7,467 bases of DNA from Pedobacter sp. Lineage in GTDB: Bacteria > Bacteroidota > Bacteroidia > Sphingobacteriales > Sphingobacteriaceae. This document shows positions 1-6,325 of the stretch, one piece after another; position 1 is the stretch's first letter; each line of letters starts with the position of its first letter. Under the pieces are notes generated by a model, which saw only the letters and a list, made by a program, of their open reading frames with translations, ran no database searches and was not told the origin of the DNA. Where the stretch lies: assembly GCA_030149995.1 (NCBI GenBank), contig JASLGV010000233.1:1-7467 (forward strand), written 5' to 3'. Both the position numbers and the translations under genes were made by a program.

Positions 1-132
1 CATGCCGAGGGGAATTTTATTGTCTTTAAACTTGCGGTTATAAGCACCCACCAGCTCGCCCTGGCCACCACGACCACAACTTGCCAGCGATACGGTTACT
101 GCGATAATAGCCAGAAGGTAGATTTTCTTCAT
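1..132 (-). CDS. gldK: GldK/PorK-like T9SS lipoprotein, N-terminal fragment
   Basis: The first 44 codons of a minus-strand gene that leaves the window at base 1. The start is the ATG at 132-130. The product opens with a short positive N-terminus (MKK), a hydrophobic stretch (residues 4-17) and a lipobox LASC with the acylated cysteine at position 19, so it should be an outer-membrane lipoprotein cut by signal peptidase II. After the cysteine come GELVGAYNRK (residues 25-34) and PLGM (41-44). These resemble the conserved start of GldK/PorK, where GELVGV...R is followed by P-Y-G-M leading into an FGE-sulfatase-like domain. GldK/PorK forms the periplasmic ring with GldN/PorN in the type IX secretion system. 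Upstream neighbours are hemD and DUF4271. Only the N-terminus is seen, so another lipoprotein with an FGE-like domain (for example GldJ) is possible. Confidence 0.68.
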   Translation of the reverse strand, partial: MKKIYLLAIIAVTVSLASCGRGGQGELVGAYNRKFKDNKIPLGM

Positions 133-173
133 ATTTTTTAAAGTGTATAAAACACAATTTGGAGCAATTTTAC

Positions 174-204
174 CAAAATTCACTTAAATTATTAACAAAA
201 GCAA
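174..204 (-). promoter_or_regulatory. possible promoter of the gldK-like gene
   Basis: Read on the minus strand, TTG at 204-202 is followed after 20 bp by GAATTTTG at 181-174. This is one mismatch from the Bacteroidota -7 consensus TAnnTTTG, at the normal 19-21 bp spacing. It would give a leader of roughly 35 nt before the ATG at 132. It is weak on its own, but it would explain the 222-bp gap after hemD. Confidence 0.33.
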
Positions 205-254
205 ACAATTTAGCGCTAAACATCATTCAAAAGTCAAATGAGACTGGCCAACAG

Positions 255-316
255 AACTTTACAAGTGGAAATTGAGTGTTCTTATCACACTCAATTTCCT
301 TATAACTCAAAAAGTT
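255..316 (-). terminator. long hairpin between hemD and the gldK-like gene
   Basis: A perfect 13-bp stem (267-279 with 287-299; arm GGAAATTGAGTGT) closes on a 7-nt loop. A 6-bp outer stem (255-260, AACTTT, with 311-316, AAAGTT) surrounds it across an internal loop. It begins about 40 nt past the hemD stop in the direction of transcription, which suits a terminator. Neither strand has a good U-tract after the stem, so a leader or processing structure upstream of gldK is an alternative. Confidence 0.5.
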
Positions 317-354
317 AGATTTTATTGTTCCGCTCTAAAAATATTTTCCGAAAC

Positions 355-1125
355 TTACTTATTCGATACCTTAATATAGTTTTCTATAGCCATGGTCATA
401 GAAGGCACGCCAGGTGTTGGTGCCGCAATATCCACGATCAATCCCATATCAGTGGCTGCCTTGGTGGTGTTTACGCCAAAAGCTGCAATCCGGGTGTTAT
501 TTTGTTTAAAATCAGGAAAGTTTTTAAACAAAGACTGAATACTCGATGGACTGAAAAAGGCAATCACATCGTAAAAAACCTCTGCCAAATCAGACAGATC
601 ACTTACAACCGTTCTGAATAAAACCGCCGGTGTAAAATTATAACCGCTCTTCTCCAAAAATTTCATGGTGTCTTCTGTAGCCACATCCGAACATGGATAA
701 AGGAATTTCTCGCTTGCATGTTTTTTAAGCACCTCCGCTAAATCTGCTGCCGTTTGCTTACCGAAAAATATTTTACGTTTACGGTACTGTATATACTTTT
801 GCAAATACAGTGCAATGGTTTCAGATAGACAGAAATATTTCAATTCTGCTGGCACCTCATAGCGCATTTCCTCGCAAATTCTGAAGAAATGATCTGCAGC
901 ATTACGGCTGGTAAAAATTACAGCTGTAAAATCAGCAAGGTTAATTTTATCTTTCCTAAAATCTCTGGCTGGCACGCCTTCTACATGAATGAAAGACCTG
1001 AAATCAACCTTAAGGTTGTGCTTTTTTGCCAAATCAAAGTAAGGAGACTTTTCTGTTTCAGGTTTCGGTAAAGTAACTAAGATACTTTTTACTTTCCGAG
1101 TTCTAGCGTCATTTTTTTCTTGCAT
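355..1125 (-). CDS. hemD: uroporphyrinogen-III synthase (HemD)
   Basis: A 256-residue cytoplasmic enzyme of tetrapyrrole synthesis. It closes linear hydroxymethylbilane into uroporphyrinogen III with inversion of ring D. The sequence is poorly conserved, as is usual for HemD, but the bilobed pattern is visible: ILVTLPKPE (15-23) at the start of lobe 1, VIFTSRNAADHFF (69-81), VIAFFSPSSIQSLF (187-200) in lobe 2, and IAAFGVNTTKAATDMGL (213-229) followed by PTPGVPSMTMAI (236-247). Length is normal for the family. The start is ATG 1125-1123, preceded by GGAAAAGGAAAA, a purine-rich stretch that can act as a weak ribosome binding site. The upstream DUF4271 gene ends only 14 bp away, so the two are probably co-transcribed. 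The gldK-like lipoprotein gene follows after a hairpin. Placing haem synthesis beside T9SS genes may just be inherited gene order. Confidence 0.88.
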   Translation of the reverse strand: MQEKNDARTRKVKSILVTLPKPETEKSPYFDLAKKHNLKVDFRSFIHVEGVPARDFRKDKINLADFTAVIFTSRNAADHFFRICEEMRYEVPAELKYFCLSETIALYLQKYIQYRKRKIFFGKQTAADLAEVLKKHASEKFLYPCSDVATEDTMKFLEKSGYNFTPAVLFRTVVSDLSDLAEVFYDVIAFFSPSSIQSLFKNFPDFKQNNTRIAAFGVNTTKAATDMGLIVDIAAPTPGVPSMTMAIENYIKVSNK

Positions 1126-1139
1126 TTTTCCTTTTCCTG

Positions 1140-2123
1140 CTACAATCCTATCGTTTTAATTAGAATCAAAATAGGACATATTTCGAGGGCGCAAAAGTAC
1201 AAAATTAAATGCATTTTAGAAAATTTATTGCTCGATAATATGGTTACCCCGGCACGCAACAACTGAAAGGTAAAAATAACAGCCAGCAGTAAAAATGCCA
1301 ATGCAATATAGATCGAACCATATTTTAAGGGCGAAAGTGCAAAGGCAAGCACCAGCGGAATAAACAATAAAGAAGCATTAAAATAACTCAAATATAATAT
1401 CGAGATGTACTCGCCCACCGGTTTCTGAACATTAAACACGTACCCCAAAAATCTTAGTACAAGTAGTTTCAATGCATAAAAAACAATAATGGTAATAGAA
1501 ATGCTAAAGAAAAACTTAAATCCCTGCTGCACCTGGTAAAGTCCATAAAACTGCGCCACCAGAAAAAAGAACATCCCCAGAATAAAACCAAATTGTATAA
1601 ACAGCAGTAAGAATGGCCAGGACCGGAATAGGTTGTCTTCTTTATTAATGTTGTTCAATGCACGGTTGCTAAAAAACGATTCTACAATCGCCGAAAGCTG
1701 TTTTGAAAAAACATTCTTTAAAATGGCAAACACCACTAACATCAGGAAAATAAATCCCAGTAACCAGGCATTTCCTTTGGGAATAAGCCGGCCAATCTGA
1801 TATGGATTTTCTTTTTTCTTTAAATGCCCGTATTTCAGATGCCAGGCATATAAATCAAGTTTCGGAAATACATATTCTTTTTCTACACTATCCAGCAATG
1901 CATGTTTATTAATCAGGCTGTCGGGTAAAACCCAGGTATGCCTCATAATTGAATCGGTAACAAATTGCTGTCTTGCCAGCTGGGCAGAATCAAGCCGGTA
2001 ACTCCTGTATTGTCTTACAGGTACTACCGCAGCACTATCATGCTCAACGGCAGGGATTTGTTGCCCATTAGCAAACCCTGCATATAAAACAAAAGCAAAA
2101 AGAATAAATATAAATCTGGGCAT
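1140..2123 (-). CDS. DUF4271 family integral membrane protein
   Basis: A 327-residue inner-membrane protein. Residues 1-20 form a cleavable-looking signal peptide ending in FANGQQ. Residues 21-117 form an extracytoplasmic, soluble, Asp/Ser-rich segment. Then come about six hydrophobic helices near 119-136, 171-192, 204-228, 240-262, 269-290 and 304-324. The last helix, MHLILYFCALEICPILILIK (304-323), matches the Y-x-C-x-L-E-x-x-P-x-L signature that I associate with DUF4271, a Bacteroidota-restricted family without an established biochemical role. The gene is first in a minus-strand unit with hemD. It has a well-formed promoter just upstream, and the predicted transcript has a leader of only about 15 nt. 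No ribosome binding site is seen. Linkage to hemD and a gldK-like gene hints at an envelope role, but that is inference. Confidence 0.82.
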   Translation of the reverse strand: MPRFIFILFAFVLYAGFANGQQIPAVEHDSAAVVPVRQYRSYRLDSAQLARQQFVTDSIMRHTWVLPDSLINKHALLDSVEKEYVFPKLDLYAWHLKYGHLKKKENPYQIGRLIPKGNAWLLGFIFLMLVVFAILKNVFSKQLSAIVESFFSNRALNNINKEDNLFRSWPFLLLFIQFGFILGMFFFLVAQFYGLYQVQQGFKFFFSISITIIVFYALKLLVLRFLGYVFNVQKPVGEYISILYLSYFNASLLFIPLVLAFALSPLKYGSIYIALAFLLLAVIFTFQLLRAGVTILSSNKFSKMHLILYFCALEICPILILIKTIGL

Positions 2124-2144
2124 TCAGCTAATTTATTAGAGGAA

Positions 2145-2176
2145 CAAAAGTACTTCAATATTTATTCTTTACACAA
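2145..2176 (-). promoter_or_regulatory. promoter of the DUF4271-hemD unit
   Basis: On the minus strand, TTTG/TTG (TTG at 2176-2174) is followed after 21 bp by TACTTTTG (2152-2145). The second element is an exact match to the Bacteroidota -7 consensus TAnnTTTG. The expected transcription start is near 2138, about 15 nt before the ATG at 2123. Confidence 0.7.
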
Positions 2177-2232
2177 AAAAATAAATCCATTTATTCTTAC
2201 ACAGAATAAGGTCGTATCTCACTCAGAATAAA
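2161..2232. repeat. four copies of AGAATAA/TTATTCT in the divergent spacer
   Basis: TTTATTCT lies at 2161-2168 and 2190-2197, and its reverse complement lies at 2203-2209 (AGAATAA) and 2225-2232 (AGAATAAA). The middle two form a 7-bp inverted repeat around TACAC (2191-2209). The first copy lies between the -33 and -7 elements of the DUF4271 promoter and the others lie directly upstream. This is the layout of an operator, but the sequence is AT-rich and chance is not excluded. The rest of the 250-bp spacer (2233-2360) shows no ORF or RNA that I can support. Confidence 0.4.
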
Positions 2233-2360
2233 GTTTTAATTTAAAATCTTTTCAGCTCATTCTCAAAATCGGATAACCCACACCATAGATTTAATTCATC
2301 ATCAGGTCAAATATAAATCTATTGAAATCTACACAACACATGCATTACAAGATTATAGCT

Positions 2361-2368
2361 TATCTTTG
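2361..2368 (+). promoter_or_regulatory. -7 promoter element of hemW, probably leaderless
   Basis: TATCTTTG exactly matches TAnnTTTG and ends only 5 nt before the hemW ATG (2374). Transcription from it would start at or next to the A of the start codon. No TTG sits at the usual -33 distance, so the promoter call rests on the -7 element alone. Confidence 0.5.
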
Positions 2369-2373
2369 TCCCA

Positions 2374-3507
2374 ATGTCTGGTATCTATATCCATATTCCT
2401 TTTTGTAAAAAAGCCTGTCACTACTGCGATTTCCATTTCAGTACTTCCCTTAAATATGCCGATGAAATGGTAGAAGCCATTTGCCGGGAAATTGCCATGA
2501 AAAAAGACCGGATTTCCGGACAGGTAGGCAGTATTTACCTGGGTGGCGGTACACCTTCTATCCTATCGCTGGAAGCTTTACAAAAAATTTTCGATGCCAT
2601 TAACCATACTTTTTCAGTAGATGCAGGTGCCGAAATTACCATTGAAACCAATCCCGACGATTTAACTGCTCAAAAATTAAAAGAGCTGAAACAATTGCCT
2701 GTTAACCGTTTCAGTGTGGGTATTCAATCCTTTTACAATGAAGACCTGATCTGGATGAACCGGGCGCATAATGCAGAAGAAGCAGAAAATTGTATCAAAA
2801 GAAGCCAGGATGCCGGATTTGAAAATCTAACCCTCGATCTCATTTATGGCTATCCGTTACTTACAGATACCAAGTGGCTCAGCAATATCCGGAAAGCTGT
2901 TGATTTACAGGTTCCGCATATTTCTGCCTATGCCTTAACCGTGGAACCACGTACAGCACTTGCCCATGCCATTAAACACCGCAAGCAAACACCTGTAAAC
3001 GATCACCAAAGCGCGGCTCAGTTTTTAATCCTGATGGATGAATTGCAAACGGCAGGCTTTGAACATTACGAAATCTCCAATTTTGCCAAACCCGGTTGTT
3101 ACGCTGTACACAATACCAACTACTGGAAAGGCATCGACTATATTGGTATAGGCCCTTCGGCTCACGGCTTTGATGGCCGCAACAGGTATATGAACCCAGC
3201 CAACAATGCGGCCTATACAACAGCACTGGCCGGCAACAAACTACCCGAAATCGTGGAATTTTTAAGCCTAAACGACCGGTTTAATGAGTACATCATGACC
3301 TCCCTGCGTACCATTTGGGGCATTAATCCAGAAAAAATCAAGGCAGATTTCGGAAAAGACTTTTTGGATGAAACGCTGAAAAACTTAAAAGGATTTGAAG
3401 ATAAAAATTGGCTCAACATGACCGATCAGCAGATTACCTTAACCCACGACGGAAAATTATTTGCCGATCACATTGCTTCAGAATTGTTTATTATAGACAA
3501 TGATTAA
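2374..3507 (+). CDS. hemW: HemW-type radical SAM haem chaperone
   Basis: A 377-residue cytoplasmic protein of the HemN/HemW radical-SAM family. It begins IYIHIPFC and carries the 4Fe-4S ligands C11, C15 and C18 (CxxxCxYC). Position 20, where HemN has a fourth cysteine, is F. That CxxxCxYCDF form marks HemW, a haem-binding protein thought to deliver haem to respiratory enzymes, rather than the coproporphyrinogen oxidase HemN. Other motifs are GGGTPS (57-62, SAM binding), ETNPDD (91-96), RFSVGIQSF (112-120), HYEISNFA (231-238), GIGPSAHGF (258-266) and a HemN_C-type C-terminal domain (about 300-372). Length is normal. The ATG at 2374 fits the family's N-terminus and lies 5 nt after a -7 box, with no ribosome binding site. 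Many databases label such proteins coproporphyrinogen III oxidase; the cysteine pattern argues against that. Confidence 0.93.
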   Translation: MSGIYIHIPFCKKACHYCDFHFSTSLKYADEMVEAICREIAMKKDRISGQVGSIYLGGGTPSILSLEALQKIFDAINHTFSVDAGAEITIETNPDDLTAQKLKELKQLPVNRFSVGIQSFYNEDLIWMNRAHNAEEAENCIKRSQDAGFENLTLDLIYGYPLLTDTKWLSNIRKAVDLQVPHISAYALTVEPRTALAHAIKHRKQTPVNDHQSAAQFLILMDELQTAGFEHYEISNFAKPGCYAVHNTNYWKGIDYIGIGPSAHGFDGRNRYMNPANNAAYTTALAGNKLPEIVEFLSLNDRFNEYIMTSLRTIWGINPEKIKADFGKDFLDETLKNLKGFEDKNWLNMTDQQITLTHDGKLFADHIASELFIIDND

Positions 3508-3523
3508 TTCTAAGCAGCTAAAA

Positions 3524-3546
3524 ACGAATGTATGTTAGCCATTCGT
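3524..3546 (+). terminator. small hairpin after hemW
   Basis: ACGAATG (3524-3530) pairs with CATTCGT (3540-3546) over a 9-nt loop. ACTTTT follows. It starts 16 nt past the hemW stop and is a modest terminator candidate. Its right arm shares one base with the -7 box of the next gene. Confidence 0.45.
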
Positions 3547-3553
3547 ACTTTTG
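3546..3553 (+). promoter_or_regulatory. -7 promoter element of the SDR gene
   Basis: TACTTTTG exactly matches TAnnTTTG and lies 28 nt before the ATG at 3582, giving a short A-rich leader. There is no TTG at the -33 position. Confidence 0.48.
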
Positions 3554-3581
3554 AACAGATACAATACTAAAAAAATAAAAC

Positions 3582-4364
3582 ATGTCTAAAATTGTATGGA
3601 TTACCGGTGCATCCTCAGGAATTGGCGAAGCATTGGTTTACAAATATTTCAAAGCAGGCGATAAATTAATTATCTCTGCACGCAACCGCGATGAGTTGTT
3701 CCGCGTAAAAAATAATTGCCAGAATTCTTTCAATGTACATGTATTGCCATTAGATTTAAACGATCATACTGCTTTACCGCAAAAAGCCGAGGCAGCCATC
3801 AAAATCTTTGGAAAAATAGATCTCTTAATTAACAGTGGCGGCGTTAGCCAGCGATCGCTGGCTCTCGAAACCAACCACGACACGGAACAAAAAATAATGA
3901 ATACCAATTTTTGGGGAACCGTTATTTTGAGTAAAGCCGTTTTACCGGTTATGATTACAAACGGAAGCGGCCATATTGTTTGCATCAGCAGCCTGGTTGG
4001 TAAATTTGGCACAAAGTTCCGTTCTGCTTATGCAGCCTCTAAACATGCACTGCATGGATATTTTGATTCGCTGAGAAATGAAGTATACGACCAGAACATC
4101 GATATTACAATTGTTTGCCCGGGCTTTATAAAAACACAGGTTTCGGTAAATGCCTTAACCGCAAATGGCAAAAGTCAGGGTACCATGGACGATGCACAGA
4201 ACAATGGCATGTCAGCCGATAGTTGCGCGACCGAAATTGTAAATGCCATTAAAAACAAAAAGGAAGAAGTTTATATTGGCGGTAAGGAAACCAGGGCAAT
4301 CCTCCTAAAGCGCTTCTTTCCTGCTTTCTTTTCTAAAAAGGTAAGAAGTGCTAAGGTTGTATAG
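3582..4364 (+). CDS. short-chain dehydrogenase/reductase (SDR), classical type
   Basis: A 260-residue NAD(P)-dependent oxidoreductase with a complete classical SDR core. The cofactor loop is TGASSGIG (8-15). LDLND (57-61) is the site that contacts the adenine ring. N109 and the catalytic S137, Y150 and K154 (YAASK) are present, followed by CPGFIKTQV (179-187). SARNRDEL (32-39), with a basic R34 after the second strand, suggests a preference for NADP. The usual NNAG after strand 4 reads NSGG (84-87), a tolerated variant. The pattern [23 protein letters not shown] resembles the DHRS7-like/YqjQ group, whose substrates are uncertain. The C-terminus is very basic ([18 protein letters not shown]) and might touch the membrane. 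It appears to be a single-gene unit. Substrate unknown. Confidence 0.88.
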   Translation: MSKIVWITGASSGIGEALVYKYFKAGDKLIISARNRDELFRVKNNCQNSFNVHVLPLDLNDHTALPQKAEAAIKIFGKIDLLINSGGVSQRSLALETNHDTEQKIMNTNFWGTVILSKAVLPVMITNGSGHIVCISSLVGKFGTKFRSAYAASKHALHGYFDSLRNEVYDQNIDITIVCPGFIKTQVSVNALTANGKSQGTMDDAQNNGMSADSCATEIVNAIKNKKEEVYIGGKETRAILLKRFFPAFFSKKVRSAKVV

Positions 4365-4450
4365 ATACCTTTTCTACAAACCTCATCAAAAAAATAAACA
4401 ACTGTAATTCAGCATTTTACTTGTTTTTTAAATTTTATTTAAATCCAGGC

Positions 4451-4478
4451 TTTTGCTGCATGCGTACATGCAGCAAAA
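4451..4478 (+). other. perfect leader hairpin before the fasciclin gene
   Basis: TTTTGCTGCATG (4451-4462) and CATGCAGCAAAA (4467-4478) form a 12-bp stem with a CGTA loop, ending 20 nt before the ATG at 4499. No U-tract follows, so it is a poor intrinsic terminator for the SDR gene and more likely a 5'-leader structure. A hairpin with the same TTTGCTG...CAGCAAA arms occurs before the second cupin gene (7210-7230). Confidence 0.6.
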
Positions 4479-4498
4479 TAAACTTAAAATTTAAAACA

Positions 4499-5047
4499 AT
4501 GAAAAAGGTAATTATTTCTGCAGTAGCCATTATAGCGCTCGCTTTTACAACTCAGGTACATGCTCAAAAAAACCCAATGGTGGGTGGAGCAGCCATGTAT
4601 GCAAGCAAAGATATTGTAGACAATGCAGTAAACTCTAAAGATCACACCACCCTGGTAGCTGCCGTTAAAGCTGCCGGCCTGGTAGAAACACTTAAAGGAA
4701 CCGGTCCTTTTACGGTTTTTGCACCTACCAATGAGGCATTTGATAAATTGCCAAAAGGTACAGTTGAAAATCTCTTGAAACCAGAAAACAAAGCCACCCT
4801 CACAAAAATATTAACTTACCATGTGGTGGCCGGTAAAATGGGAAGCAAAGAAATTGCTGAAGCCATTAAAAAAGGAAATGGAAAAGCTGTTTTAACCACT
4901 GTAGAAGGTGGCAAGTTATGGGCCTGGATGGAAGGTAAAAAACTTGTTTTAAAGGATGAAAAAGGTGGCAAAAGCACTGTTACCATTGCCGATGTATGGC
5001 AGAAAAATGGTGTTATCTATGTAGTAGATACCGTATTGATGCCGTAA
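4499..5047 (+). CDS. secreted fasciclin (FAS1) domain protein
   Basis: A 182-residue exported protein. The signal peptide is MKK plus a hydrophobic core and probable cleavage after VHA (residue 22), leaving QKN. The rest is one FAS1 domain (about 37-182). It shows [18 protein letters not shown] (50-67), the H1 motif [18 protein letters not shown] (68-85), the YH motif LTYHVV (105-110) and the terminal [13 protein letters not shown] (170-182). FAS1 domains generally mediate adhesion or protein binding at the cell surface. This one lacks a lipobox and any T9SS C-terminal domain, so a periplasmic or released protein is expected. The ATG at 4499 was chosen because it starts a proper signal peptide after a typical A-rich leader. 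In-frame codons upstream to 4421 would place a hairpin and a non-signal sequence in front. A strong terminator follows. Confidence 0.9.
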   Translation: MKKVIISAVAIIALAFTTQVHAQKNPMVGGAAMYASKDIVDNAVNSKDHTTLVAAVKAAGLVETLKGTGPFTVFAPTNEAFDKLPKGTVENLLKPENKATLTKILTYHVVAGKMGSKEIAEAIKKGNGKAVLTTVEGGKLWAWMEGKKLVLKDEKGGKSTVTIADVWQKNGVIYVVDTVLMP

Positions 5048-5065
5048 CAACAAAAAAAACATCCT

Positions 5066-5113
5066 AAAATCACCATCTGGAAAGTCCTTTTCGCTTTTCG
5101 GATGGTGATTTTT
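5066..5113 (+). terminator. strong intrinsic terminator after the fasciclin gene
   Basis: AAAATCACCATC (5066-5077) pairs perfectly with GATGGTGATTTT (5101-5112). The stem can extend inward by seven more pairs, including two G-U pairs (5078-5084 with 5094-5100), to a 9-nt loop. T residues follow. It starts 18 nt past the stop. Confidence 0.85.
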
Positions 5114-5200
5114 AGCTGGTAACTTTCTGACTTTATTCGACGAATTGTCAGTTTTTTTTCAAGTTTTACGGGCAGTTTATGTTTCATATTTGTAATTTTT

Positions 5201-5208
5201 TAAATTTG
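5201..5208 (+). promoter_or_regulatory. -7 promoter element of the first cupin gene
   Basis: TAAATTTG exactly matches TAnnTTTG, 23 nt before the ATG at 5232. The -33 region reads TTTATG rather than TTTG. Transcription from here would begin around 5214, which also argues against translation starting at the in-frame TTG at 5211. Confidence 0.48.
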
Positions 5209-5231
5209 CATTGGATAAAATTACACGTACT

Positions 5232-6116
5232 ATGAAATTCGATTTATCTCCAATTGATGTAGTTGATGATATTTCTAAATCAGATTTTGAAAAAAACTAC
5301 CTGAATACACGCAAACCACTGGTTATTAAAAACATGGCCAAAAAATGGCCTGCTTATCAGAAATGGACTTTGGATTACGTTAAAGATGTAGTTGGCGATA
5401 AAACCGTACCTCTGTACGATAGCTCAAAAGCTGATCCTTCAAAACCGATCAACGCCTCTGCCGCTGAAATGAAATTCGGAGATTATGTGGATCTTATCAA
5501 AGAAACACCTACCGATTTACGCATCTTTTTATTTGACCCGATTAAACAGGCGCCAAAACTGCTCGAAGATTATATTGCACCCAAAGATCTGATGGGTGGC
5601 TTTTTAGACAGTTATCCGAATATGTTTTTCGGTGGAAAAGGATCGGTAACTTTTCTACATTACGATATAGACCTTGCCCATATTTTCCATACACATTTTA
5701 ATGGCCGTAAACATGTAATCCTGTTCGATTATAAATGGAAGGATCGTTTATACCAGATTCCGTATGCAACCTATGCACTGGAAGATTACGATGTTGAAAA
5801 CCCGGATTTCGATAAATTCCCGGCACTGAAAGGTGTTAAAGGTGTAGAAGCATTTCTGGAACATGGCGATACCTTATTTATGCCTACCGGCTACTGGCAT
5901 TGGATGAAATACCTGGACGGATCTTTTTCAATCAGTCTGCGTGCATGGGATAAAAGCTGGGCAGTAAAAGCAAAAAGTTTGTACAACCTTACTCTTCAAC
6001 GTAAATTTGACGACTTTATGAAAGCCAATTTCCGCGAAAAGTACATGAACTGGAAAGAAGAATTAGCCTTTAAACGGGCAGATAAAGCCTTAAAAAACAA
6101 CTTACCAAGAATTTAA
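5232..6116 (+). CDS. JmjC/cupin_8-type Fe(II)/2-oxoglutarate oxygenase
   Basis: A 294-residue cytoplasmic protein of the cupin_8/JmjC class, related to the factor-inhibiting-HIF fold. Members hydroxylate protein side chains or small molecules using Fe(II), O2 and 2-oxoglutarate. The iron facial triad is visible as H143-x-D145 (FLHYDID) and H223 (TGYWHW). T140, three residues before the first His, and K160 (NGRKHVILF) match the 2OG-binding Thr and Lys of FIH. Two extra residues lie between HxD and the Lys compared with FIH. The N-terminal region (RKPLVIKNMAKKWPAYQKW, 27-45) is the usual cupin_8 opening. Start: ATG 5232 aligns without gaps with the start of the paralogue at 7246, whereas an in-frame TTG at 5211 would add seven unmatched residues. 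No strong terminator follows, so read-through into DUF3050 is possible. All key residues are present, so it is probably active; substrate unknown. Confidence 0.88.
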   Translation: MKFDLSPIDVVDDISKSDFEKNYLNTRKPLVIKNMAKKWPAYQKWTLDYVKDVVGDKTVPLYDSSKADPSKPINASAAEMKFGDYVDLIKETPTDLRIFLFDPIKQAPKLLEDYIAPKDLMGGFLDSYPNMFFGGKGSVTFLHYDIDLAHIFHTHFNGRKHVILFDYKWKDRLYQIPYATYALEDYDVENPDFDKFPALKGVKGVEAFLEHGDTLFMPTGYWHWMKYLDGSFSISLRAWDKSWAVKAKSLYNLTLQRKFDDFMKANFREKYMNWKEELAFKRADKALKNNLPRI

Positions 6117-6123
6117 CATATAA

Positions 6124-6190
6124 CTTGTATGTACATGAGGAACCTGCTTTAGACATATATCCCCGTGTACATGCAAATAACACATACAAG
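6124..6190. repeat. inverted and direct repeats after the first cupin gene
   Basis: CTTGTATGT (6124-6132) and ACATACAAG (6182-6190) form a perfect 9-bp inverted repeat 49 nt apart. Inside and overlapping it, TGTACATG occurs twice (6130-6137 and 6166-6173). This could be a branched RNA fold or two protein sites. No U-tract follows. The remaining gap to 6325 holds only a 27-codon ORF of doubtful status and no consensus promoter. Confidence 0.4.
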
Positions 6191-6325
6191 CCTGATAAAT
6201 CCGGTTGCTCCGGCATACTCCGCCAACTCGCTAAAAGGCAACAAAACAACTTAAATTAATTACTGCACACTTTAGGGATTTTTATTAAATACCTTCCCCA
6301 TCGTATCCCCTGTAAGTACCTTTTT

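Noticed and set aside
325..621. 98-codon plus-strand ORF opposite the end of hemD
   Set aside because: It lies antisense to the clear hemD reading frame and its translation has no domain-like pattern.
2972..3419. Two minus-strand ORFs of 84 and 68 codons inside hemW
   Set aside because: They are shadows of the well-supported hemW frame; there is no motif, signal or promoter in their favour.
2374..3507. Oxygen-independent coproporphyrinogen III oxidase (HemN) identity
   Set aside because: The fourth cysteine of CxxxCxxCxC is replaced by F20 and the protein is short, matching HemW.
4353..4375. Small AAGGT/ACCTT stem with TTTT over the SDR stop codon as a terminator
   Set aside because: The stem is only 5 bp with a 9-nt loop and overlaps coding sequence, so it is too weak to claim.
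4421..4498. N-terminal extension of the fasciclin protein from ATG 4421
   Set aside because: The extension is not conserved-looking, runs through a perfect hairpin and would bury the signal peptide. ATG 4499 gives a proper signal sequence.
5211..5231. TTG start seven codons upstream for the first oxygenase
   Set aside because: It falls within a few bases of the expected transcription start and has no counterpart in the paralogue, which aligns from ATG 5232.
6317..6324. TACCTTTT as a -7 promoter box for DUF3050
   Set aside because: It abuts the ATG at 6326, so transcription would start inside the gene. It also mismatches the consensus at the key final G.
6200..6325. tRNA or small structured RNA in the DUF3050 upstream gap
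   Set aside because: CCGG-TTGCT-CCGG is only a 4-bp stem, and no T-loop, acceptor stem or cloverleaf could be found.
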